13,574 nucleotides of DNA from Psychrobacter sp. UBA5136 (GCF_002414005.1 NZ_DHYG01000030.1:28171-41744), one strand, 5' to 3'; numbered from the stretch's first letter, positions 1 to 7,443 are shown. Notes: generated from the sequence alone by a model not told the origin. Translations and numbers: made by a program.

Positions 1-1145
1 GTGATTCTAAAGACAGTGATTTGCGCGCCCTGACTGACAAGCTACGTCGGGAGCATAATGTGATAAAAAATGACGCAGGGGAGTGGGTATTGTTACATCA
101 TGCCGATGTGGTAGCGGCAGCGTTGGATGATGAGCGTTTTTCTAGTCAGGTATCGCGCTTTTTACAAGTACCCAATGGCATGGATGGCGCCGAGCATGAG
201 CGTTTTCGGGCGCTTATCGAGCATTATCTTAATCACGAAGCGCTTATCCCTTATGTACCTGTTTTTAAAAAGGTAGCAGCAGAATTAATGAGTGAGCTAC
301 CCAAGGGTCAGGTGCTTAATGCGGTCGATGACATTGGCGCTGTCTTTGCCGTTCGCGCGCAGTGTACATGGCTTGGCTGGCCTACTGAGTTGGAGCCAAA
401 ACTTTTGCAGTGGATGCGCGACAATCACAGCGCTACCCGCGCAAAAGTTAACGCTAAAATGGCACAAGTGGCGCAAGACTTCGATGATATTATTCGCTCG
501 GTGATAAATCCGTACCGTCACGCTGATGCGGTGGCTAGCGTTGCTAACAATAGCCTCGATATGGCTAGCGTCACTGCTCAGTTATGCCGTGAGCGCATCG
601 ATGGGCGAGCGCTTAGTGAAGCCGAGCTGGTTTCTATTTTACGTAATTGGACGGGCGGTGACTTGGGTTCTATCGCCTTATGCGTGGGCGTTATTGTCGC
701 TTATATTGCTCAGCACCCCGAGCAAGTAAGTATTTGGGCGCAGGCCTCTGATAACGAACTTGAAGCCATCATCGATGAGATATTACGGATTGATGATCCT
801 TTTGTCTCAAACCGCCGTATCACTACCTGCCCCGTTTCTATTGGTGCGCATCAGTTACCTAAAGGCGCGCGGGTACAATTAAACTGGACGTCAGCCAATC
901 GCGATGAAGCGGTATTTGGCGACAATAGCTTTGCCCCCGAAGCCCATGCCTCCGCCAACGTGGTTTATGGTATTGGTAAGCATATCTGCCCAGGGCGCCT
1001 GCTTGCCACTTGGCAGCTTAGAATTGCCACTCAAGCACTATTGGCCCATTTCAAAGATATTCACTTAGCGCCAGATTATCCTTTAGAACGTGAACAACCA
1101 CCATTGGGCGGTTATAGCAATGTTCCTGTCATATTAGATTCATAA
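1..1145 (+). CDS. Cytochrome P450, 5'-truncated by the window edge
   Basis: Haem-thiolate monooxygenase family; substrate unknown. The frame is open from base 3, and the only early start-like codon (TTG at 21) has no ribosome site, so the true start lies off the left edge. Residues here are numbered from that TTG. Visible P450 landmarks are the helix C HxxxR (H59, R63), the helix K ExxR (E253-R256, EILR), an ANRD motif near 292-295, and the haem-binding loop YGIGKHICPG with Cys323 as proximal ligand. No membrane anchor is visible in this part, which fits a soluble bacterial class I enzyme needing separate redox partners; none is encoded here. The I-helix reads TGGDLGS (211-217), so the usual threonine of AGxDT is replaced by Leu. 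About 374 residues remain of a typical 400 or so. A terminator follows directly. Family assignment is secure; function is not. Confidence 0.9.
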   Translation, partial: DSKDSDLRALTDKLRREHNVIKNDAGEWVLLHHADVVAAALDDERFSSQVSRFLQVPNGMDGAEHERFRALIEHYLNHEALIPYVPVFKKVAAELMSELPKGQVLNAVDDIGAVFAVRAQCTWLGWPTELEPKLLQWMRDNHSATRAKVNAKMAQVAQDFDDIIRSVINPYRHADAVASVANNSLDMASVTAQLCRERIDGRALSEAELVSILRNWTGGDLGSIALCVGVIVAYIAQHPEQVSIWAQASDNELEAIIDEILRIDDPFVSNRRITTCPVSIGAHQLPKGARVQLNWTSANRDEAVFGDNSFAPEAHASANVVYGIGKHICPGRLLATWQLRIATQALLAHFKDIHLAPDYPLEREQPPLGGYSNVPVILDS

Positions 1146-1160
1146 GTATCGTCTGTATTA

Positions 1161-1200
1161 AAAGCCCACTTAATCTTTGCTAAGTGGGTTTTGTTTTTTT
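1161..1200 (+). terminator. Rho-independent terminator after the P450 gene
   Basis: An 11-bp stem, AAGCCCACTTA pairing with TAAGTGGGTTT with one G-T pair, closes an 8-base loop and is followed by a T-rich run at 1189-1200. It lies 16 bases past the P450 stop. The opposite strand also has a short T run after the stem, so it may also stop narK transcripts arriving from the right. Confidence 0.85.
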
Positions 1201-1235
1201 ATAAAAGTTACTGTCAATAACGGGCTCTGGAATAA

Positions 1236-2714
1236 CTAGCCCTGTTCTGCCGCAATCTGCCGATCGACAGAGGACATTTTGTATTCATCACCAAAGGCAT
1301 TTTCGGGCTCTGCCAACCAGAAATAACAGATAATCCACGCAATAAAAGCGCCAACCGCAATGATATAAAAGAATTGGTTTGGCTCTACAAAGGTATAGAT
1401 AAACAAGTAAAATACCGCGCCAACGTTACCATAAGCGCCTGCCATACCTGATATCTGACCCGTTAGGCGACGTTTAATCGAAGGGATAATACCAAAAGTT
1501 GCACCTTCCGCCCCTTGTACAAACACCGAACAGAGAATGGTAAAGACCACGGCGATAAATAGCGGCCACTCGGCATTGAGCACCCCCATCAGCACAAAAC
1601 CCACGCCAATACCAAACATATAAACCAACATCACCAAACGGCGATTACCGATTTTATCAGAGATATAGCCGCCAAGAGGCCGCGCCCATAAATTGACAAA
1701 GGCAAAGGTGGAAGCAATCAAGCCAGCCGCCGTTGGATCAAGTTTCCAAGTCGTGGCAAAGAACATCGGCAGCATGGATACCACCGCAAGCTCTGCGCCA
1801 AAGTTAGCAAAATAGCTCACATTTAGCGCCGCCACGGATTTAAAGGGGTATTTATCATCTTCTGGGATACCGGCTTTAATCATCGGCAAATTGACACTGA
1901 TGGCTTTGTAAATTTGATAAATCACCATCACTATAATGACGCCATAACAAATAATGCCGCCAGTAGCACTTAAAAAACCCATCGCTTGGGTGCGATAAAC
2001 GAGCAAGGATAAGACGCCATATAAAGGAATGATAAATAAGCAATATAACCATAAGTCTTTCCAGGTCGACACTTCTAACGCGCCCGCTTTACGAGATTTT
2101 TTATGGGTGCCGACTTCTGGCCCATCGGTGATTAAAAACCAATACGCCACGCCGTATAACGCCATTAATAAGCCAGATAGCGCAATTGCCCAGCGCCAGC
2201 CATCATCACCGCCAAAAAACTGTAGGGCTACGGTTGGAATGGTAATCGCGGCGGCGGCTGAACCAAAATTGCCCCAGCCAGCGTAAAACCCTTCAGCAAA
2301 GCCAATGTCTTTTGGCTTAAACCACAATGTCGTCATATGAATACCAACGACGAAACCTGCGCCAACAATAGACATAAATAAGCGCGAAACAAATAGCTGG
2401 GTTGCCGAGTTACCAAATGCGAAAAACCACGTCGGTATCGCCATCACGACCATTAAGATCGAAAACACGCGCCGCGGACCAAAACGGTCCAATGCCATGC
2501 CCACGATGACACGCCCGGGAATCGTTAGCGCGACGTTCGCAATTAAAAATAGTTTGATATGATCGGGGGTTAAATAGCTTTCTGTTTGTAGCATCGATGT
2601 CGCAAGCGGCGCGATATTAAACCAGACATAAAAGGTCAGGAAAAAAGCAATCCACGTATAGTGCAGCGCCCTAATATCACGGCGTTCAACCTCGAGTAGT
2701 TCTTTTGCATGCAT
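1236..2714 (-). CDS. narK: NarK-family nitrate/nitrite MFS transporter
   Basis: Inner-membrane carrier for nitrate uptake and/or nitrate-nitrite exchange. The 492-residue protein is hydrophobic throughout, with about twelve membrane segments. It carries both nitrate-signature motifs: GWGNFGSA (146-153) and GMAGAYGNVGAVF (423-435). The two substrate-binding arginines of the family are visible as R68 (TIPGRVIVG) and R345 (NLWARPLGG), and the MFS loop motif DRFGPRR follows helix 2. I chose the ATG at 2714 because GGGGA sits seven bases before it and the protein then begins MHAKELLEVE, as expected. The open frame reaches back to 2810, but that stretch has no family character. It is divergent from the YeaR-like gene across a 295-bp spacer. 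No nitrate or nitrite reductase genes lie in the window, so the transport direction cannot be settled here. Confidence 0.92.
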   Translation of the reverse strand: MHAKELLEVERRDIRALHYTWIAFFLTFYVWFNIAPLATSMLQTESYLTPDHIKLFLIANVALTIPGRVIVGMALDRFGPRRVFSILMVVMAIPTWFFAFGNSATQLFVSRLFMSIVGAGFVVGIHMTTLWFKPKDIGFAEGFYAGWGNFGSAAAAITIPTVALQFFGGDDGWRWAIALSGLLMALYGVAYWFLITDGPEVGTHKKSRKAGALEVSTWKDLWLYCLFIIPLYGVLSLLVYRTQAMGFLSATGGIICYGVIIVMVIYQIYKAISVNLPMIKAGIPEDDKYPFKSVAALNVSYFANFGAELAVVSMLPMFFATTWKLDPTAAGLIASTFAFVNLWARPLGGYISDKIGNRRLVMLVYMFGIGVGFVLMGVLNAEWPLFIAVVFTILCSVFVQGAEGATFGIIPSIKRRLTGQISGMAGAYGNVGAVFYLFIYTFVEPNQFFYIIAVGAFIAWIICYFWLAEPENAFGDEYKMSSVDRQIAAEQG

Positions 2715-2892
2715 GATAATGTCCCCATTATAAATTCTGCTGCCAGTAATGGACACAAAATAGCAATAAAGGGGAGGCACAACCATTGAGCGAAAGCAGT
2801 ATAGGGGCACCTTTCCATACTACTTAATAGGGAGTATGCAGGCGATTTTGGACGTTACATTTTTATCAATAGTCAAAAACAGACAAAGCTAG

Positions 2893-2903
2893 TAAAAGCA
2901 TTT
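2893..2903 (+). promoter_or_regulatory. Weak NsrR-like half-site before the YeaR-like gene
   Basis: TAAAAGCATTT matches 8 of the 10 fixed positions of the gamma-proteobacterial NsrR half-site AANATGCATTT. The right half (AAAGGTGCTAT) does not match without a one-base gap. NsrR is known to bind some single half-sites, and E. coli yeaR is an NsrR target, so the site is plausible but weak. Confidence 0.3.
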
Positions 2904-2925
2904 AAAAGGTGCTATTTTATATTAA

Positions 2926-2940
2926 TGATAATAATTCTCA
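2926..2940 (+). promoter_or_regulatory. Candidate Fur box before the YeaR-like gene
   Basis: TGATAATAATTCTCA matches the 7-1-7 Fur consensus TGATAATNATTATCA at 13 of the 14 fixed positions. It overlaps a perfect 12-bp palindrome, TCTCAATTGAGA (2936-2947). It lies 70-84 bases before the YeaR-like start and over 200 bases from the narK start, so the rightward gene is the likelier target. Iron control of this gene is inferred from the motif alone. Confidence 0.55.
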
Positions 2941-3009
2941 ATTGAGAGTTCGCTTTTAAGGCAGATTGAGATAAAAATCTAAATGAAGCAAACCAGCTAA
3001 GGAGTTATC

Positions 3010-3477
3010 ATGAGTTCTGATACCCAAACCAAAACGAATACCCGTACCGCAAACGACAATACTAACACCGCTATTGCCTCTAACGATACCAGTTCCAATC
3101 CCGTCATTCCAAGCCATTGGAAAATCAAACGTTCGACACACTTCTTCACCAAAGATAAAGTGCCTAACGCCTTATTGACCCACCACAACACAGCCGAGGG
3201 CGTTTACGGGCAAATCTGCGTCATGCAAGGGACGGTGACCTTTTATGGTTTTGCTGACGAAGCGGCCACTGAGCCAGAAAAAACCATCGTTATTCAAGCC
3301 GGACAATTTGCGGTTAGCCCGCCGCAATACTGGCACCGCGTAGAGTTAAGCGACGATGCCCAGTTTAATATCAATTTTTGGACAGAAGGCGATACAGAAA
3401 ATAAGTCGCTATTTAATAGCTCAAAAATTCATAGCAAACCTATCGAAAAATTGTTTGATAAGCCAGAGGGGTCCTAA
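3010..3477 (+). CDS. YeaR-like DUF1971 small cupin protein
   Basis: A 155-residue cytosolic protein of the DUF1971 family, sometimes labelled tellurite-resistance-like. From residue 36 on it follows E. coli YeaR closely: a KIKRST start, GVYGQICVMQGTV, GFADE, EPEKTIVIQAGQFAVSPPQYWHRVE and DAQFNINFW. The GQFAV-PP-WH segment is a cupin-type strand pair whose His may bind metal or ligand. The first 35 residues are an Asn/Thr/Ser-rich low-complexity extension absent from YeaR. The start is firm because AAGGAG lies five bases before the ATG. E. coli yeaR is induced by nitrate and NO through NarL and NsrR; its biochemical role is unknown. The location between narK and norZ agrees with that regulation. 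A Fur-like box lies upstream. Confidence 0.88.
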   Translation: MSSDTQTKTNTRTANDNTNTAIASNDTSSNPVIPSHWKIKRSTHFFTKDKVPNALLTHHNTAEGVYGQICVMQGTVTFYGFADEAATEPEKTIVIQAGQFAVSPPQYWHRVELSDDAQFNINFWTEGDTENKSLFNSSKIHSKPIEKLFDKPEGS

Positions 3478-3539
3478 TCATCCAGCGTTATAATTGTTTA
3501 GCGTTACTGTGCTGTGATAAGCGCTTTTGTCATGGCACA

Positions 3540-3577
3540 ACACTAAATGTTTATACGACACTAAGTGTTTATATGAC
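3540..3577 (+). repeat. 18-bp tandem repeat, about 2.1 copies, before the citE-like gene
   Basis: Copies ACACTAAATGTTTATACGAC (3540-3559) and ACACTAAGTGTTTATATGAC (3558-3577) differ at two positions and overlap by two bases, giving an 18-bp period. The second copy holds an ACACT/AGTGT dyad. It ends 25 bases before the CitE-like start and 14 bases before its ribosome site, a position suited to an operator. No known regulator consensus is recognised. Confidence 0.6.
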
Positions 3578-3602
3578 GAATATTTGTCTTTAGGAATCAA
3601 GC

Positions 3603-4547
3603 ATGTCCGCTTTTAGCAAACAGCCCGAAAATGAAAGCACGAGAAATAAAAGCACGAGCAGCGATACTCATACCGAATCGCAAAATTATCGAGCGATGAT
3701 TAAATCATTAGTTCATACCAAGGCGTGGTTATTTGTCCCAGCAACGCGGATGGATCGGGTAGCAAAAGCCTTTGCTAGCGGCGCAGATGCGGTGATTGTT
3801 GATTTAGAAGATGCCGTTGCGCAAGCGGACAAAGCTCAAGCTCGCGCGGCGGTAAAAGACTATTATGACCATCAGCAAAAGACTCAACATGTGGATAACA
3901 GCCATCGGCCGATTTGGCTGCGTATCAATCAAGCGGGCAGCGTAGATTTTGTTAAAGACTTGGCGCTATGTCAGCAGCTACCTAGGCTGGCGGGTGTATT
4001 GTTAGCAAAAGCTGAGCAGGCAGCAGAGATTGAAACCATTTATCGAAAAACAGGGCTGCCTGTCATTGCGGTGATAGAAAATGCCACTGGCTTATACCGT
4101 GCCGACGAGATGGCAAAGGCAAAGGGAATTTTGGCATTTAGTTATGGCTTTTTAGACTTATGCAACGATTTACAAGTACAAGTGGGCACCGCGTCGGCCG
4201 ACATCATTGCCAATCAAATTCGCTATCAGCTTATCCTGACTTCAAAAGTCCATCAATTACTTGCGCCGATTGACAGCGTGTATGCAGATTTTAACGACAG
4301 TAGAGGGTTACATCAGCGCGTGCAGCTATGGTCGCAAATGGGTATGTCCGGCATGCTGTGCATTCATCCTAAGCAGATAGACGTCGTTAAAGAGGCTCTG
4401 CAACCAAATGCCAGTGAGCTTGAATTTGCTAAGCGGGTGGTGGCAGAATACGAGCGCAGTGGACAAGCGGTCTTTAACATAGACGGTAAGATGGTCGATG
4501 CGCCGGTGATTGAGCGTAGTTATCAGGTATTATCCCTTGCCGAGTAG
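3603..4547 (+). CDS. HpcH/HpaI aldolase / citrate lyase beta-like (CitE-like) protein
   Basis: A 314-residue cytosolic TIM-barrel C-C lyase of the CitE superfamily (citryl-, malyl- or citramalyl-CoA lyases). Family blocks in order are WLFVPATRMDRVAKAFASGADAV (42-64), VDLEDAV (66-72), LRIN with R107, LLAKAE (133-138), IENATG with E159, AFSYGFLDLCNDL with D185/D189, and GMSGMLCIHPKQ (247-258). R107, E159 and D185/D189 correspond to the CoA-substrate and Mg-binding residues. Differences from the usual pattern are Ala for Pro before KAE, Asn for Thr after the glutamate, and Met for Lys in the G-GK-CIHP block. There are no CitD/CitF partners here, so it is probably a stand-alone acyl-CoA lyase of unknown substrate rather than part of citrate lyase. 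AGGAA lies six bases before the ATG. The gap to the YeaR-like gene is 125 bp and could be read through. Confidence 0.85.
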   Translation: MSAFSKQPENESTRNKSTSSDTHTESQNYRAMIKSLVHTKAWLFVPATRMDRVAKAFASGADAVIVDLEDAVAQADKAQARAAVKDYYDHQQKTQHVDNSHRPIWLRINQAGSVDFVKDLALCQQLPRLAGVLLAKAEQAAEIETIYRKTGLPVIAVIENATGLYRADEMAKAKGILAFSYGFLDLCNDLQVQVGTASADIIANQIRYQLILTSKVHQLLAPIDSVYADFNDSRGLHQRVQLWSQMGMSGMLCIHPKQIDVVKEALQPNASELEFAKRVVAEYERSGQAVFNIDGKMVDAPVIERSYQVLSLAE

Positions 4548-4576
4548 GTAGATAAATTAAATAGTCAATTTATAAC

Positions 4577-4607
4577 AACCAGATAACGTGAAGTTGTCTG
4601 GTTTTTT
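4577..4607 (+). terminator. Rho-independent terminator after the citE-like gene (first of two)
   Basis: AACCAGATAAC pairs with GTTGTCTGGTT (11 bp, one G-T pair) around loop GTGAA, followed by a run of T to 4607. It is 30 bases past the stop. Confidence 0.85.
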
Positions 4608-4619
4608 CTGTGTTTTATT

Positions 4620-4644
4620 GCAGGCTACTCACCGCCTGCTTTTT
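4620..4644 (+). terminator. Second hairpin terminator in tandem
   Basis: GCAGGC and GCCTGC form a perfect 6-bp GC-rich stem with an 8-base loop, followed directly by five T residues. With the hairpin before it, it insulates norZ from upstream transcription. Confidence 0.65.
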
Positions 4645-4739
4645 ATCTGAATTCACCTATCAATAAAGATATAACCAGCTTTTTTATAAAAATGAACGGC
4701 GCAGTTTATAATAAAAATAAGAATAAATAAAAATAACTC

Positions 4740-4766
4740 TTAACATTCATATTAAATGAATGTTAA
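4740..4766 (+). promoter_or_regulatory. Distal NsrR-like inverted repeat upstream of norZ
   Basis: TTAACATTCAT and ATGAATGTTAA are perfect 11-base inverted arms around ATTAA. Read as an 11-1-11 NsrR site (4742-4764), the half-sites AACATTCATAT and AAATGAATGTT resemble AANATGCATTT and its complement; the inner G of the consensus is changed. The block AAATGAATGTTAA recurs exactly at 5031-5043, next to norZ. It is 312 bases before norZ and may serve a distal promoter or looping. The NsrR assignment is an inference. Confidence 0.55.
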
Positions 4767-5018
4767 AATGTTTCCAGTTTGATGCTAGATGTAAATAAAC
4801 ATCAAATAACTTTAGCTCATGAAGCGATAAAATCTATCAATTAGTAATGACACAATCATAAATTTAAGCCTTAACCCCAACCTTCTCTCTGATCTACTCT
4901 TAACTCCAAAATTGAAATCAGAACCAAGGCAGTAGGCTTAATAGTTATAAGATGATTGATAAATTTATCGCAACAGGCAGCGGCATTACTAATTTTTGCA
5001 AGTACAATTGCGCTTATA
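4767..5018. other. AT-rich norZ leader region with paired dyads
   Basis: No gene is visible. The stretch holds TTTGATG/CATCAAA inverted arms (4778-4784 and 4800-4806), GCGATAAAATCTATCAA (4824-4840), and near its right end a nearly reverse-complementary copy, TTGATAAATTTATCGC (4956-4971), which contains the perfect palindrome GATAAATTTATC (4958-4969). These could be paired regulator sites. No exact FNR/Anr box (TTGAT-N4-ATCAA) was found. Confidence 0.4.
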
Positions 5019-5041
5019 AAAGTTCATTTAAAATGAATGTT
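5019..5041 (+). promoter_or_regulatory. Proximal NsrR-like operator of norZ
   Basis: The half-sites AAAGTTCATTT (5019-5029) and AAATGAATGTT (5031-5041) flank a central A and are complementary at 9 of 11 positions. This is the 11-1-11 layout and ATTT-A-AAAT core of the gamma-proteobacterial NsrR operator. The site ends 37 bases before the norZ ATG and abuts TATAAA (5015-5020), a possible -10 element, so bound repressor would block initiation. NO-responsive derepression of norZ is predicted. Confidence 0.6.
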
Positions 5042-5078
5042 AATTAGGCAATTACTATCTAGCCAGTAGGAGCAAGAT

Positions 5079-7385
5079 ATGGGCGAATATAAGAAGTATT
5101 GGTGGGGCTTAATCGCCGTCCTCGTGATAACCTTTACCTTTTTAGGTTGGGGCGGCGTGGAAGTCTATCGTTCCGCACCTCCTATCCCTGATCAGTATAT
5201 TGATACCAATGGGAAGGTCTTAATCACAGAAGAAGATATTTTAGATGGTCAATCTGCTTGGCAGCGTACCGGTGGTCAGCAGCTTGGCTCGATACTTGGA
5301 CACGGCGCCTATCAGGCACCTGACTGGACCGCAGATTGGTTACACAGAGAGCTTGTGGCTTGGTTAGACATCCGGGCGCAAGAGCTATATGGACATGATT
5401 TTGCCTCAGCAACGGATGACCAAAAAGCGGTACTTAGTGCGCAGTTGAAAAAAGAATACCGTGGTAGCAATACCAATTCTAATAACCAAGTGGTGTTGTC
5501 AGATACGCGGATTGCCGCTATTAATGAAATCGCCCCTTACTATATCGGCCTGTACGGTAATGATCCGTCATTGCAAAAGTCGCGTGAAAACTTTGCCATG
5601 AAAAATAATACCTTGGCAGATATTGAAGACAGACAAAAACTGACCAACTTTTTCTTTTGGACCACTTGGGTTGCGTCTACCAATCGTCCGGGCACTGACG
5701 CCACTTATACCAATAACTGGCCACATGAACCATTGATTGATAACGTTCCTACGTCAGAAAACATCATGTGGTCTATCGCCAGTGTGGTGTTCTTAATTGC
5801 TGGGGTTGGTTTCCTTATTTGGGGTTGGTCATTCTTACGTAAAGAAGAAGACGTCAAAGAAGCAACGGCAAGTACTGACCCATTAACCAAAGTGGCGCTC
5901 ACACCTTCACAAAAAGCGTTGGCAAAATATGGCGTACTAGTTGTTGCTCTATTCGTATTTCAAGTATTTATCGGCGGTTTCGTCGCGCACTATACCGTTG
6001 AAGGGCAAGAATTTTATGGCATCGCCGTTGCCGATTACTTCCCGTATTCGTTAGTACGTACGTGGCATATTCAGGCAGCCCTATTTTGGATTGCCACCGC
6101 TTTCTTGATGGCAGGTCTGTATTTAACGCCGCTTATCAATGGCGGTAAAGATCCTAAATACCAAAAATTGGGCGTAGATATACTTTGGGTAGCGTTAATC
6201 CTTGTGGTCGTTGGCTCATTTGCCAGTCAATACTTTGCGATTGCCGGTATTATGCCAGCGAAATATAACTTCTGGTTTGGTCATCAAGGCTATGAATTTA
6301 TTGACCTTGGTCGCTTCTGGCAGATTTTAAAATGGGTTGGTATCTTATTCTGGCTAGTATTAATGACCCGTGGCTGTTTACCGGCGCTCAGGAAAAAAGA
6401 GGGCGGTGATAAAAACTTATTGGCCATCTTCTTTGCTTCTGTGGTTTGTGTGGGTTTATTCTACGGTTCTGGCTTGTTCTATGGCGAGCGTACACACTTA
6501 ACCATCATGGAATACTGGCGCTGGTGGGTGGTGCATTTATGGGTAGAAGGCTTCTTTGAAGTGTTCGCCACCGTATCATTGGCTTTCATTTTCTATAACT
6601 TAGGTTTAGTAAATAAAAAAATCGCTACTGCTTCATCGATTGCTTCAGCAGCGCTATTTATGCTCGGCGGTGTCCCAGGTACGTTCCACCATTTATATTT
6701 TTCGGGTACAACCACGCCAGTAATGGCAATCGGCGCCTCATTTAGTGCTTTAGAAGTGGTACCTTTGGTTGTGTTAGGTTACGAAGGTTATGAGCATTGG
6801 TCTATGCAGCGTCAAGCGCCATGGATGAATAAACTTAAATGGCCTATCATGTGTTTCGTTGCGGTCGCATTCTGGAATATGTTGGGTGCCGGCGTGTTTG
6901 GCTTTATGATTAATCCACCTGTGTCATTGTTCTATTTGCAAGGGTTGAATACTACGGCCACTCACTCACATGCTGCATTGTTTGGGGTCTATGGCTTCTT
7001 AGCAATTGGTTTTGTGTTACTGGTCATGCGTTATATTCGCCCAGACTATGTGTTTAGTGAAAACTTGATCAAAACAGGATTTTGGACGCTAAATGCAGGC
7101 TTGGTATTGATGATTGCCACCAGTTTACTACCGATTGGTATTTTCCAAGCGCACGCATCAATGACTGAAGGTCTATGGTATGCACGTAGTGAAGGCTTCT
7201 TACAACAAGATTTCTTAGTAACACTGCGCTGGATTCGTACCTTTGGTGACGTAGTCTTGATCACTGGTGCGGTTTGTGTGGCATTGCAGGTGGTTAAGTT
7301 CGCTTTTGCCAAACCTTCAAGCTCAAGCGATCAACCTGATGTTCCTGTGAGCACAGATAAATTGCCCATTAACCCCGTCCTTTAA
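5079..7385 (+). CDS. norZ: Quinol-dependent nitric oxide reductase (qNOR)
   Basis: A single-subunit inner-membrane enzyme reducing 2 NO to N2O with quinol electrons; also called norB in Neisseria and others. At 768 residues it has the usual qNOR length. Residues 1-250 are the N-terminal helix and periplasmic domain that replaces NorC (AWQRTGGQQLGSILGHGAYQAPDWTADWL). The NorB-like core then carries about twelve helices. Haem and FeB ligands are visible: H330 (RTWHIQ), H486 in HLWVEGFFEVF, H537 and H538 in GVPGTFHHLYF, and H629/H631 in THSHAALFG. The catalytic-site glutamates correspond to E490 and E494, which separates it from cytochrome oxidases. AGGAG lies six bases before the ATG. It is monocistronic, with a terminator after it and NsrR-like operators before it. 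With no nitrite reductase in the window, a detoxification role is as likely as denitrification. Confidence 0.96.
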   Translation: MGEYKKYWWGLIAVLVITFTFLGWGGVEVYRSAPPIPDQYIDTNGKVLITEEDILDGQSAWQRTGGQQLGSILGHGAYQAPDWTADWLHRELVAWLDIRAQELYGHDFASATDDQKAVLSAQLKKEYRGSNTNSNNQVVLSDTRIAAINEIAPYYIGLYGNDPSLQKSRENFAMKNNTLADIEDRQKLTNFFFWTTWVASTNRPGTDATYTNNWPHEPLIDNVPTSENIMWSIASVVFLIAGVGFLIWGWSFLRKEEDVKEATASTDPLTKVALTPSQKALAKYGVLVVALFVFQVFIGGFVAHYTVEGQEFYGIAVADYFPYSLVRTWHIQAALFWIATAFLMAGLYLTPLINGGKDPKYQKLGVDILWVALILVVVGSFASQYFAIAGIMPAKYNFWFGHQGYEFIDLGRFWQILKWVGILFWLVLMTRGCLPALRKKEGGDKNLLAIFFASVVCVGLFYGSGLFYGERTHLTIMEYWRWWVVHLWVEGFFEVFATVSLAFIFYNLGLVNKKIATASSIASAALFMLGGVPGTFHHLYFSGTTTPVMAIGASFSALEVVPLVVLGYEGYEHWSMQRQAPWMNKLKWPIMCFVAVAFWNMLGAGVFGFMINPPVSLFYLQGLNTTATHSHAALFGVYGFLAIGFVLLVMRYIRPDYVFSENLIKTGFWTLNAGLVLMIATSLLPIGIFQAHASMTEGLWYARSEGFLQQDFLVTLRWIRTFGDVVLITGAVCVALQVVKFAFAKPSSSSDQPDVPVSTDKLPINPVL

Positions 7386-7412
7386 TCGTAAAAACAGTCG
7401 AAACAGCAAAAT

Positions 7413-7438
7413 AAGCTCTGCAATAGCAGGGCTTTTTT
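7413..7438 (+). terminator. Rho-independent terminator of norZ
   Basis: AAGCTCTGC pairs with GCAGGGCTT (one G-T pair) around loop AATA, followed by TTTT. It sits between norZ and the convergent histidine kinase gene. The minus strand lacks a good T run, so it mainly serves norZ. Confidence 0.85.
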
Positions 7439-7443
7439 GTGGC

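Noticed and set aside
21..23. TTG at 21 as the true P450 start
   Set aside because: The frame is open to the window edge, no Shine-Dalgarno precedes it, and the expected P450 N-terminus would be shortened.
2715..2810. Longer N-terminus for NarK starting at 2810
   Set aside because: The extra 32 residues have no NarK character and no ribosome site; GGGGA before the ATG at 2714 and the family-typical start MHAKELLEVE decide for the shorter form.
2861..2885. FNR/Anr box near TTGACTATTGATAA (minus strand) upstream of narK
   Set aside because: The second half-site matches ATCAA at only two of five positions. No clean TTGAT-N4-ATCAA was found before narK or norZ.
4976..5005. Sigma-54 promoter for NorR-type control of norZ
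   Set aside because: GG and GC elements are present but separated by 14 bases rather than the required 10.
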